Shown in pieces: positions 16,651 through 23,468 of a stretch of 64,000 nucleotides of DNA. The DNA is taken from NCBI GenBank assembly GCA_964619935.1, contig CAZUGO010000066.1, positions 53,616 through 117,615 of the forward strand, written 5' to 3'. The notes beneath the pieces are model-generated. The model saw only the letters and a program-made list of their open reading frames with translations. It made no database searches and had not been told where the DNA came from. Within the stretch, counting starts at the first letter, position 1, and each line of letters begins with the position of its first letter. Both the position numbers and the translations under genes were made by a program. This stretch comes from CAZUGO01 sp964619935 (GTDB taxonomy: Bacteria; Planctomycetota; Phycisphaerae; UBA1845; CAIVHJ01).

Positions 16651-16830
16651 ACCTCTGTATTCTGTATCCACCAGGGTGCGTCCCGACCGCGTCGGGACGA
16701 ACGGGGGGCGAGCCACCACCGGTAAAAGCAGGCAGGGATGCTTGCGTCAACACTCCAGCCTCGTGCATCGGTGCTGCCTGCGGGCTTCCCGGAGGTCCTC
16801 CATTACCGATACTGGTTCCCGGTTGGGGAC

Positions 16831-17196
16831 ATGACCGTTGCCCGAGCGGCTGGTAGGCCAACCATCACACGATCCACAAGAGTGATCATGGTCCTCGGCT
16901 CTGCCGTTCTTGGCGGCACATTCGGCTTTGTGATCGGTGTGGGCATGCTTGCCATAATCGCTTGGTCCGGAGCTGTTGATTTTGATCCTACGACTGGTGG
17001 CCCAATAGACCTGGTCCTGCTCTTGGTATGGCCGGCGATTCCAGTGGTATTCGGAATCAGGCTTTGCATTGCGAGTAGTGTGGCCTGCGCAAGACTAACT
17101 CGGACGCAGCATAAGCCAGGTCTATGCAAGTCTTGTGGTTACCCTATTTGGAGATTGGCCGACCTCCGTTGCCCCGAATGCGGTTGCGCCGTGTGA
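16831..17196 (+). CDS. Membrane protein with C-terminal zinc ribbon (array member Zn1)
   Basis: About 121 residues from ATG 16831; the frame is open from 16738 but the earlier part looks non-coding. Two TM segments (VIMVLGSAVLGGTFGFVIGV and the LVLLLVWPAIPVVFGI region) are followed by a cytoplasmic-type zinc ribbon CKSCGYPIWRLADLRCPECG. Compared with the other three ribbons downstream it stops early (CAV then TGA). The expected TPFERK tail is still visible after the stop in a shifted frame, so this copy is slightly truncated. Function unknown. It is the first element of the alternating array with Rhs tips. Confidence 0.65.
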   Translation: MTVARAAGRPTITRSTRVIMVLGSAVLGGTFGFVIGVGMLAIIAWSGAVDFDPTTGGPIDLVLLLVWPAIPVVFGIRLCIASSVACARLTRTQHKPGLCKSCGYPIWRLADLRCPECGCAV

Positions 17197-17289
17197 GGTT
17201 TGAGAGGAAGGGCACACCTGGGCTGTCCGAGCAAGAGTACGTACACCAGGCCTGAACCTATCGCCGCTGAATTCCGCCCACTGCCTTGG

Positions 17290-17295
17290 TATAAT
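17290..17295 (+). promoter_or_regulatory. Candidate -10 box of Rhs tip 1 repeat block
   Basis: TATAAT within the context CCTTGGTATAATGCCGTC, followed after 6 nt by an ATG (17302). The same arrangement, with TACAAT, occurs in the repeat copy at 19707. In this copy the ATG at 17302 is out of frame with the Rhs tip because the repeat lacks 2 nt. Confidence 0.4.
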
Positions 17296-17326
17296 GCCGT
17301 CATGGTTGCGAGGCTGCATGACAGGT

Positions 17327-17449
17327 GCCGAGCCGAGGTGCGTCGACGAGGCCGCGACGTCGTCCGACCCGCGGGGCGAATCCCCGGTGGCAAGCACCAA
17401 ACGCCTCGGGATAGGCCCCATGCGACGCTTCTTGCAAAGAGATCCACTG
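17327..17449 (+). repeat. 123-bp direct repeat, copy A (upstream of Rhs tip 1)
   Basis: Identical in length to 19746-19868 and differing at only two positions by eye. Weaker similarity extends left to about 17195, into the end of the zinc-ribbon gene, so the homologous block is about 255 bp. It spans the leader and the first codons of the Rhs tip (MRRFLQRDP). Two such direct copies 2.4 kb apart can recombine. Confidence 0.85.
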
Positions 17450-17992
17450 CATTACTGGGATGGAATCAATCATTACTTGTATGTCGGATCCAATCCGTCT
17501 ACTAAGACTGATCCGCATGGTCAGATGGGATGGAATCCGATCCCAATGGCGCTTTGTGCTTGTGCTGCTTCCCCATGGCAAACAAAGTGTACTGGTCTCT
17601 GTGCTGCGTTCTTCGCGCAACCATACCCACCAGGCACACCCCCTCCTCCGGGCAATTGCAGCTATCCAAATAGACTGATATGTTGGGGACTATTCTGCTG
17701 GCAAAGCCAGTGTGTTTGCCAATGTGCGGGTGACAGTCCCGGCATGAATTGTGTACGTGCTTGCATTCGGTGTGCAGACAACAATGGGGCCCCGAACAAC
17801 ACGACTGTTGCCGAAGATGTGTGCTACGCAAACTGTAATCTTGCCGCTAACGAGCAGGCACGGCTCAATTGCTGCCTAAACCAGGACTCGAACAACGGCG
17901 GGTGCATGGGTGGATATTTTCCAGGTGCCACACCGCCGCCCATGAATCCGAATCCGAATAATCCACAGTGTACATCCCTGCCAATTCCATGA
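17420..17992 (+). CDS. Orphan Rhs core tip 1 with Cys-rich C-terminus
   Basis: About 190 residues. It begins MRRFLQRDPLHYWDGINHYL, then YVGSNPSTKTDPHG, which is the last ~35 residues of the RHS repeat-associated core domain without the large beta-cage. The remaining ~155 residues are unique and hold about 19 cysteines (for example CWGLFCWQSQCVCQC and NLAANEQARLNCCLNQ), then a Pro/Asn-rich end. No enzyme motif recognised. Its TGA overlaps the ATG of the next membrane protein (ATGA at 17989). The frame is open from 17294, so a longer start is possible. It may be a toxin tip or secreted module lacking its delivery part. Confidence 0.65.
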   Translation: MRRFLQRDPLHYWDGINHYLYVGSNPSTKTDPHGQMGWNPIPMALCACAASPWQTKCTGLCAAFFAQPYPPGTPPPPGNCSYPNRLICWGLFCWQSQCVCQCAGDSPGMNCVRACIRCADNNGAPNNTTVAEDVCYANCNLAANEQARLNCCLNQDSNNGGCMGGYFPGATPPPMNPNPNNPQCTSLPIP

Positions 17993-18369
17993 AACAGTTG
18001 AGTAGGTTATTTATTAGCTGGCTTTGCTGGCAGACTATTTTCTTCGCCGGCTATTTCCTTTGGGGGTACCTTAAGCTGAACGTTTACCTCACGGATTTGA
18101 TCACGGCGACATTTCATCCTAACGCTGCAAATCCATACGCCATGGCCGGGCAGCGTGCCCTGCTTGTGCAGATTTCATCTCTCGCTCTCGTCTCAACACC
18201 AGCGACTATCATAAGCTTGATTCTATACAAGAAGCTTACTGAACTACGGTCTGGTACCTGTCGCACATGCAGTTATGCCTTACGCGGTCTTACCGAACCG
18301 CGCTGCCCGGAGTGCGGCACGCCGTTTGAGAGGAAGGAGCAGGTCCGAGAGCCGGAAGGTACGAGCTGA
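17989..18369 (+). CDS. Membrane protein with C-terminal zinc ribbon (Zn2), coupled to Rhs tip 1
   Basis: 126 residues; the ATG overlaps the TGA of Rhs tip 1. Two TM segments (LFISWLCWQTIFFAGYFLWG and a second near residues 70-90) precede CRTCSYALRGLTEPRCPECG and TPFERKEQ. The four cysteines are all present. By position it is a candidate immunity or accessory protein for the tip, but nothing in the sequence proves this. Its TM region is unlike those of Zn1, Zn3 and Zn4, while the ribbon is shared. Confidence 0.7.
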   Translation: MKQLSRLFISWLCWQTIFFAGYFLWGYLKLNVYLTDLITATFHPNAANPYAMAGQRALLVQISSLALVSTPATIISLILYKKLTELRSGTCRTCSYALRGLTEPRCPECGTPFERKEQVREPEGTS

Positions 18370-18785
18370 CCCTCGGTGCGATCCGTGTCAACCAGATGGC
18401 TTTCTTGCCCTGCGGCAGCTCGCCCTTGGCCTTCGTTGCCCCTTTCGCCCTCCATCTCCCCATCTGCTTCAATCCCCGCCATTCGCTTGGCTGCAGGGCA
18501 ATGCATTCCTCGTGGATCTTGCGGCGCTGCTTGTCGTTCAAGAACAGCGAGCAGCGCCGCTCCAGACAAAGCAGCCCGGCCTTGACCTCGAGGATGGCCC
18601 GGCGGCGGTGGTACTGGACCTCGTCGCGCCGGATGTAATCGCCGCGAAGGATCTCGCTGCGCAGGGTGACCGTTGGCCGACCGGTTGCACCGCCATCCAG
18701 GTTCCGGATACAATGACACAAACGACCGCGATGGCTGGTCGATAATGAACCTCACGACGGCGGTCAACGGGGGCACATCGGAGCC
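18370..18785. other. Non-coding or decayed spacer inside the Rhs/zinc-ribbon array
   Basis: About 415 bases. On the minus strand 18400-18690 is open and reads ILRGDYIRRDEVQYHRRRAI, then LEVKAGLLCLERR. This vaguely resembles the end of phage Nu1-like terminase small subunits, but it has no convincing start and a poor C-terminus, so I do not call a gene. The right part contains the promoter candidate at 18685-18714. Confidence 0.35.
18685..18714 (+). promoter_or_regulatory. Candidate sigma-70-type promoter before Rhs tip 2
   Basis: TTGCAC, an 18-bp spacer, and TACAAT at 18709-18714. The predicted start of transcription is near 18721, about 65 nt before the Rhs tip 2 ATG. Confidence 0.4.
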
Positions 18786-19187
18786 ATGCGACACTTCTTG
18801 CAAAGAGACCCGCTGGGATTCTCGCCGGAGCATCTGGGCGGTCAAGAATGTGCCAGCAATGACTGTGAAATTCCTGATTCTCAATTGCCACAATGGCACG
18901 AGCAGCTTGAGTTCGGCGGTGCAACCCTATGGCCTGAGTCGGTTATTTCTGTCGGAGAAAGCTATCAGGATGGAATGAATCTTTATGCGTATGTTCAGGG
19001 AAACCCTGTGTTGCTAACAGATTCCCAAGGCCTTGTTGCATGCATCGACTGCGCTCAACCGTACAACTGCGCCAGTGCATTTAATTGCCTCAATAAGAGC
19101 GTGGGTATGTCGTGTGGCTGCAACAAAGTCTGCGTCGACGTGAAGAAGTGTGGCGTAGCGGTGTGCTGTGGATGCCAGTCTCAATGA
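18786..19187 (+). CDS. Orphan Rhs core tip 2 with Cys-rich C-terminus
   Basis: 133 residues. It starts MRHFLQRDPLGFSPEHLGGQ; after a ~30-residue insert the core resumes with SYQDGMNLYAYVQGNPV and LLTDSQG, the classical Rhs core end. The ~50-residue tail has about 10 cysteines in a toxin-like spacing (CNCASAF.. region, SCGCNKVCVDVKKCGVAVCC). No known catalytic motif. The stop overlaps the start of Zn3 (ATGA at 19184). The insert within the core is absent from tips 1 and 3. Confidence 0.65.
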   Translation: MRHFLQRDPLGFSPEHLGGQECASNDCEIPDSQLPQWHEQLEFGGATLWPESVISVGESYQDGMNLYAYVQGNPVLLTDSQGLVACIDCAQPYNCASAFNCLNKSVGMSCGCNKVCVDVKKCGVAVCCGCQSQ

Positions 19188-19672
19188 GCGTAGCTCTACG
19201 GGACGCCGGGTGGTTCAAGTGGTCCAGCATCGGTGGATGCTTGTTTGTATTAGCAGCGTGGGGATTCAGCGTACATTGGGCTGTCAGATACGATTACTAT
19301 CCAACTCCCGCCACTTATTTTCTTTGTAGACTAGCATCCGGTCATGTTGAGGTACACAGATTCAGTGGTTTTAAAAGAGGCGCATTCAGTCCATCAGGAT
19401 GGAGACTTGAATCACCAGACTGTTTGTGGTGGAGCGGTCAGTTCGGTGATTACTCAATGCTAAGGATTCCACTGTGGTACTTTGTGTTACTCATCGGCAT
19501 CCCCGGAATTCTCGCTTGGTTGCGTCAACATTCATGGCAGCCCGGAGTATGTAATCGCTGTGGTTACAGCCTCCGTGGCCTGAGGTCTTCCCGCTGCCCC
19601 GAATGCGGCACGCCTTTTGAGCGGAAGGACGTACCTGAACTCCCCGAACAAGAGCGAGCGAACGAGGCCTGA
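19184..19672 (+). CDS. Membrane protein with C-terminal zinc ribbon (Zn3), coupled to Rhs tip 2
   Basis: 162 residues from the ATG overlapping the tip 2 stop. An N-terminal TM (SSIGGCLFVLAAWGFSVHWA), a soluble segment of about 80 residues, a second TM (IPLWYFVLLIGIPGILAWL), then CNRCGYSLRGLRSSRCPECG and TPFERKD. Same layout as the other array members. Its 3' end is part of the larger block of similarity shared with the 3' end of Zn1. Confidence 0.7.
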   Translation: MSVALRDAGWFKWSSIGGCLFVLAAWGFSVHWAVRYDYYPTPATYFLCRLASGHVEVHRFSGFKRGAFSPSGWRLESPDCLWWSGQFGDYSMLRIPLWYFVLLIGIPGILAWLRQHSWQPGVCNRCGYSLRGLRSSRCPECGTPFERKDVPELPEQERANEA

Positions 19673-19706
19673 ACCCTTCGCTGCTGAATTCCCGCCATCG
19701 CCTTGG

Positions 19707-19712
19707 TACAAT
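19707..19712 (+). promoter_or_regulatory. Candidate -10 box giving a leaderless start for Rhs tip 3
   Basis: TACAAT is followed after 6 nt by ATG 19719, which is in frame with the Rhs tip, so the transcript could begin at the start codon. The layout is repeated at 17290 and resembles those before 28487, 45387 and 62996. Confidence 0.4.
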
Positions 19713-19718
19713 GCCATC

Positions 19719-20257
19719 ATGGTGGCGAGGCGGCATGACAGGCTTGCCGAGCCGAGGTGCGTCGACGAGGCCGCGACGTCGTCCGACCCGCGGGGCGAAT
19801 CCCCGGTGGCAAGCACCAAACGCCTCGGGATAGGCCCCATGCGACACTTCTTGCAAAGAGATCCGCTGACACTTCGGGCGCGTGTGGGCAGCGGGTATCA
19901 GGACGGCATGAGTCTATATAACTATGAGCGATCTGGCCCAGCCTCGCTAAGCGATCCGATGGGGCTAGGCACATCGGAGAATACTTGTGGAAGTGGCGGT
20001 TTCGACGTGCCAGACAACCGTTGTACTGCCCGTTCTCGGACTGTTGTTACGAACATGACAACTGCTATGGCACGTGTGGCAGCGATCAGTCAGCGTGTGA
20101 TACCGTCTTCTTCATGTGCATGTTTGAAGCATCAAGCCATGTAGATTGGCCATATAAGTGTGTCTGCCTGTGGCTGTCAGGAGTGTACGCAGCAGCTGTC
20201 GCAGTCGGAGGAGATTCGGCCTGGGAGGATGCCCAGGCGGACTGCCCGGAGAAGTAA
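19719..20257 (+). pseudogene. Orphan Rhs tip 3 fused to a phospholipase A2-like domain, 1-nt frameshift
   Basis: The Rhs part (MRHFLQRDPLTLRARVGSGY, QDGMSLYNYERS, LSDPMG) is read from ATG 19719 or 19839. It is followed by CGSGGFDVPDN, which matches the calcium loop (CGxGG) of phospholipase A2. The catalytic helix (LYCPFSDCCYEHDNCYGTCG, with the His-Asp pair) is in the -1 frame. A single missing C in the run at 20018-20019 explains the break: restoring it gives VPDNPLYCPFSDCC in one frame and a 179-residue protein ending at 20257. PLA2 hydrolyses the sn-2 ester of phospholipids and is a known effector in polymorphic toxins. The shift is either a real inactivation or an assembly error. The stop TAA overlaps the start of Zn4. 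Confidence 0.7.
19746..19868 (+). repeat. 123-bp direct repeat, copy B (upstream of Rhs tip 3)
   Basis: Partner of 17327-17449, with two differences by eye (one in the fifth codon region of the tip, one in the RDPL codons). It covers the leader peptide DEAATSSDPRGESPVASTKR and the start of the Rhs tip. Strong conservation of both DNA and frame suggests recent duplication or gene conversion. Confidence 0.85.
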
Positions 20258-20649
20258 TGTCTCTTAGCACGCTGGTCTTGATTGCAGCGGTGACGGCCTT
20301 CTTTGCGCACCTGAGAATACGAAGCTATGTAGGGGCGTGTCTACTTTCCGCTGGTGTCACAGAGGTTTTGTTTCAGTGGGATGCCTATTCGCGCACTGGT
20401 TTTCTCGACAAATTCTTCCTGGTATCGGTCCTTTTCATTGGCATCTACTCTATTTTGGTGGCTGGCTGCGTTGGCCTGCCCTTCGTGATCATTCGATCCG
20501 TTCGGGCCAAACGTTTCTCTCAACCGCTCTTGTGCTCGACCTGCGGTTACTCTCTCCAGGGTCTCACCGACGCTCGCTGCTCCGAATGCGGCACGCCGTT
20601 TGAGAAGAAGGAGCAACAGAAAGCAGAGAATCAACCAACCACCACCTGA
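20257..20649 (+). CDS. Membrane protein with C-terminal zinc ribbon (Zn4), coupled to the PLA2 tip
   Basis: 130 residues; TAATG overlap with the PLA2 tip at 20255-20259. Three hydrophobic stretches (LSTLVLIAAVTAFFAHLRI, a second near residues 20-35, and FFLVSVLFIGIYSILVAGCV) are followed by CSTCGYSLQGLTDARCSECG and TPFEKKEQ. All four ligand cysteines are kept. If the tip is a phospholipase toxin, this membrane protein is the obvious candidate for immunity, but that is positional inference only. Confidence 0.7.
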   Translation: MSLSTLVLIAAVTAFFAHLRIRSYVGACLLSAGVTEVLFQWDAYSRTGFLDKFFLVSVLFIGIYSILVAGCVGLPFVIIRSVRAKRFSQPLLCSTCGYSLQGLTDARCSECGTPFEKKEQQKAENQPTTT

Positions 20650-21034
20650 CCTTCTGTGCAGCCGGTCTTCTTCTATGCCGAGTCAGCGGTCACCAGCACC
20701 AGTGGGCTGCGGCGTGGTTCAGCGGGCCCGCCGCTCGGCGCGGCGGCGCTTGGCCCGGCGGTAGCGCTGGCGTTCGAGGCGCTCGCGGCGTTCGGTGTCA
20801 CGGTACTCGCGAACGGCCTCGGGGCGGATCCTCCGCCAGGCGTCGGAACGAAGGCCGGCGTAGTCATGTGGTGGTCTCAACGTCTGAGGTCTCGAGCCAT
20901 CGATTCACTGCTGACCCTCCTGTCATTGCGTGCGACGCCGTTTGTTGAGGCATGGGGGGTCCGGGCGTCCGGATTGCAAAGCTGCTGGGTCTCACTGGTG
21001 CGATTCAGCCCATCGCGGTATTCTGGTTCGCACG
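20650..21034. other. Intergenic region with a possible Arg-rich short frame on the minus strand
   Basis: About 385 bases. On the minus strand, between roughly 20860 and 20720, one frame reads DYAGLRSDAWRRIRPEAVRE, then a highly basic run (YRDTERRERLERQRYRRAKR) and a stop. Composition and periodicity look coding-like, and AGGAGGG lies upstream (near 20915), but I found no start codon in that frame. A short basic gene or the tail of a lost one is possible. Confidence 0.25.
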
Positions 21035-22258
21035 ATGGCGGCCCGGGTGACACCCAAGCAGTTGCTTTCCGAGACGCAGCGAGTTCACGCCTGGGGTGGT
21101 CTGTGGCAGGTCCTGCCGCAGTGGTCGAACCTGCTGGCCTGCCCCGGACCGGACTTCGCGGCGCTCCAGCACAATCCAGACGCCACCTTGCTCAAACAGA
21201 GCAGCGCGCGCAGCATCTGGCGCCTGCGCATCGGCGAACATTCCGTGGTTGCCAAGGTCTTTGACCCTCCGCGCCGCTGGTCGAAGATCAGGGAGGCGGT
21301 ACTGGCTCCCGCGGGATTCCGCGAGTTCATCACCGCCCTATACGGGCGGCGGCGCAACCTCGACGTGATCCGACCGGTGGCCTACGGCCACACGGAAAGC
21401 AGCCGAGGCGAATTCCGGGTTTTCTTGACGGAGGATTTGGCAAAGACCCAGCCACTGAGCCGCTACTGGCTGCAGCAGGCCTGCCCCCAGGGCGGGCGGG
21501 AGCGCTGCACCGACAACCGCTGCATTGCGGCGCTGGCCCGGTTTCTCAGCGACCTGCACGCCGGTGGGCTGCTGCCGTCCGACCTTCATGCCGACAACAT
21601 TCTGGTGACCGCCGCCGACCGCTTTGTACTGGTGGACCTGCACAAGGCCCGCATCAATGTGCCCTGCCGGCACATTCTGCGAATGCTCAACCTGGCGGAT
21701 CTGAACCAGTGGTTTCAACGGCAGGCCAGCCGGACCGACCGCCTGCGGCTGCTGCTGGCTTACTTGGCGTTCGGTTTCGACGCACCTGCCGAGGCCCTGG
21801 TTCGCCGCTACATCGCTGAAGTTTCGGGGGCCACCCAGTGGAAGCAGGATCGCCTGCAGCGCAATCGCGACAAGCGCGTCTTCGGAGATAACAAATACTT
21901 CGGCGTCCTTTCGCTGCCCGGAAACTGGTCCGCTCACGTGTTCCTGCAGGCCAAGCGGCCGCTCGCCGGATCGCAGTGCTCACAACTGCGGTTCAGCAAG
22001 TCCGAGTGGGCCCAGGCCCTGGGCGAACTGCTCACCCAAGCGCCGGCAGATCCGCCCAGAACGTTGCGGCTGGGTGACCATTCCATCACGGTGCGCGTGG
22101 AAGGACCCGCCCCGGCGGGGGAGGACTTTCGGCAACGGTGGGGCGAGGACTACCGCCGGATCAACCGCCACCAGGCGGTCCAACTGCCGTTGGCACTGGT
22201 CGAGCAACGCGGTGATCGCGGCACGGCACGGGCCCTATATATTGTTGAACAGCAATGA
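21035..22258 (+). CDS. WaaP/InaA-like lipopolysaccharide-type kinase
   Basis: About 407 residues from ATG 21035; the frame is open to 20930 but the upstream codons look non-coding. A eukaryote-like kinase fold is indicated by the nucleotide-binding strand with conserved Lys (HSVVAKVF), a long helix region, LLPSDLHADNILVT (catalytic HxDLHxxN-type loop, near residue 186) and FVLVDLHKARI (metal-binding Asp). This pattern is typical of the Kdo/WaaP family that phosphorylates sugars in lipopolysaccharide; the exact substrate is not readable. The stop overlaps the start of the macro-domain gene (ATGA at 22255), so the two are translationally coupled. Confidence 0.75.
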   Translation: MAARVTPKQLLSETQRVHAWGGLWQVLPQWSNLLACPGPDFAALQHNPDATLLKQSSARSIWRLRIGEHSVVAKVFDPPRRWSKIREAVLAPAGFREFITALYGRRRNLDVIRPVAYGHTESSRGEFRVFLTEDLAKTQPLSRYWLQQACPQGGRERCTDNRCIAALARFLSDLHAGGLLPSDLHADNILVTAADRFVLVDLHKARINVPCRHILRMLNLADLNQWFQRQASRTDRLRLLLAYLAFGFDAPAEALVRRYIAEVSGATQWKQDRLQRNRDKRVFGDNKYFGVLSLPGNWSAHVFLQAKRPLAGSQCSQLRFSKSEWAQALGELLTQAPADPPRTLRLGDHSITVRVEGPAPAGEDFRQRWGEDYRRINRHQAVQLPLALVEQRGDRGTARALYIVEQQ

Positions 22259-22809
22259 ATCCCGGATTGCTGCGTATCGAGTTGCGACAGGGCGACATCA
22301 CCCGACTCCAGGTCGATGCCATCGTCAACGCGGCCAACGAGTCGCTGCTGGGCGGGGGCGGCGTCGACGGAGCCATCCATCGCGCCGCGGGTCCCCAGTT
22401 GCTGGCCGAGTGCCGGACACTCGGCGGGTGTCCAACCGGACAGGCCCGGATTACCGGCGGTTACCAACTGCCCGCCCGCCACGTGATCCATACCGTCGGA
22501 CCGATCTACCAGGACGGCCGGCAGGGCGAGCCGCAATTGCTCGCCAGTTGCTACCGTGAATCGTTGGCCCTGGCGGCACAACACGGCTGTCGCCGCGTGG
22601 CTTTTCCGGCGATTAGTTGCGGCATCTACGGGTACCCCAGCGCCGCGGCGGCAGGCATTGCCATCGACACCGTCGCGACTTTTCTGGAGGGCCGTCCGCT
22701 GCCGGAGATCGTCATCATGGTGCTCTTCAACAAGCCGATCCACGACACCTACCTGCACACCCTGCAGGCGGCACTCAATCGTCCAGTCGACCGGCCCGGG
22801 TGCGCTTGA
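22255..22809 (+). CDS. Macro-domain protein, O-acetyl-ADP-ribose deacetylase type
   Basis: 184 residues, the length of YmdB-like macro domains, which remove ADP-ribose or deacetylate O-acetyl-ADP-ribose. Key motifs are present: QGDITRLQVDAIVNAANESL near the start, GGGGVDGAIHRAAG (ligand-binding loop), GQARITGGYQLPARHVIHTVGP, and the second loop AFPAISCGIYGYP. All ligand-binding elements look intact. It overlaps the upstream kinase start/stop and overlaps the convergent arfB gene at its 3' end by 35 bp. Confidence 0.92.
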   Translation: MNPGLLRIELRQGDITRLQVDAIVNAANESLLGGGGVDGAIHRAAGPQLLAECRTLGGCPTGQARITGGYQLPARHVIHTVGPIYQDGRQGEPQLLASCYRESLALAAQHGCRRVAFPAISCGIYGYPSAAAAGIAIDTVATFLEGRPLPEIVIMVLFNKPIHDTYLHTLQAALNRPVDRPGCA

Positions 22810-23197
22810 TCTGCCCCCGACGTTTCTTCTCGCGGATTCGCCGCTCCCGTGATGAGCGTGACGGCCGGGTGCCGACGCGCCGCTTCGCCGGGGTCAGGGC
22901 CGCCGCCACCAGCTCGCCGAAGCGGCGGATCGCCGCCTGCCGATTCGCTGATTGGGACCGGTATTTTCGAGAACGCACCCGTAACAGGCCGGAGCCGCTG
23001 ATCCGGGTTCCCAGCCGCTGTTGGATCTGCTCCTTCTGGCGGTCGGACAGCACCCGGCTCCCGGGGACGTCGAAACACAGCGTCGCCTGGGTCGCCACCT
23101 TATTGACGTGCTGCCCTCCGGGTCCCGGGCTCCGGCTGTACTCGAACGTAACCTCTTGGGTACAATCATCAATGGTTCTTGCCAGCGGCACTTTCAT
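22775..23197 (-). CDS. arfB: Ribosome-rescue peptidyl-tRNA hydrolase ArfB (YaeJ/ICT1 family)
   Basis: 140 residues, typical for ArfB. The catalytic loop SPGPGGQHVNKVATQATLCF near residue 25 contains the GGQ that releases nascent peptides on stalled ribosomes. The C-terminal tail is strongly basic (RERRIREKKRRGQIKRTRAG), as needed for entry into the mRNA channel. That tail is encoded by DNA overlapping the macro-domain gene on the other strand. No stop-codon-recognition domain is present, which separates it from RF1/RF2. Confidence 0.9.
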   Translation of the reverse strand: MKVPLARTIDDCTQEVTFEYSRSPGPGGQHVNKVATQATLCFDVPGSRVLSDRQKEQIQQRLGTRISGSGLLRVRSRKYRSQSANRQAAIRRFGELVAAALTPAKRRVGTRPSRSSRERRIREKKRRGQIKRTRAGRLDD

Positions 23198-23468
23198 TGG
23201 TCAATCCTAATGTTCGCGGGAAAGCCTTGGCCAGGGCCCGCCTTGGGGCTTACAATCCCACCGCTATCCTCGATAGCCGCTTGTCATCGCGTGGCGCTGG
23301 TGGCTATCATGACAACTAAGAAGGTCTCAGTTCGTCCGAAAATGGTCGCGGCCTTGATACTCTGTTCCAGCAGCACCCCAAATGCTGCCGAGTTCTATTA
23401 TAGATCGGGCCCGCGGCAAATCGCCGGATCACCTTGGTCCTGAAGACCGACACAATTGGAGCGACCCA

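Noticed and set aside
18400..18721. Minus-strand frame with a terminase-small-subunit-like phrase
   Set aside because: Short similarity only, no good start, and the C-terminal half is low-complexity; described only in the gap entry.
20656..21264. Plus-strand 202-residue frame before the WaaP-like kinase
   Set aside because: Overlaps the kinase in another frame, Ala/Gly-rich, without domain or start signal.
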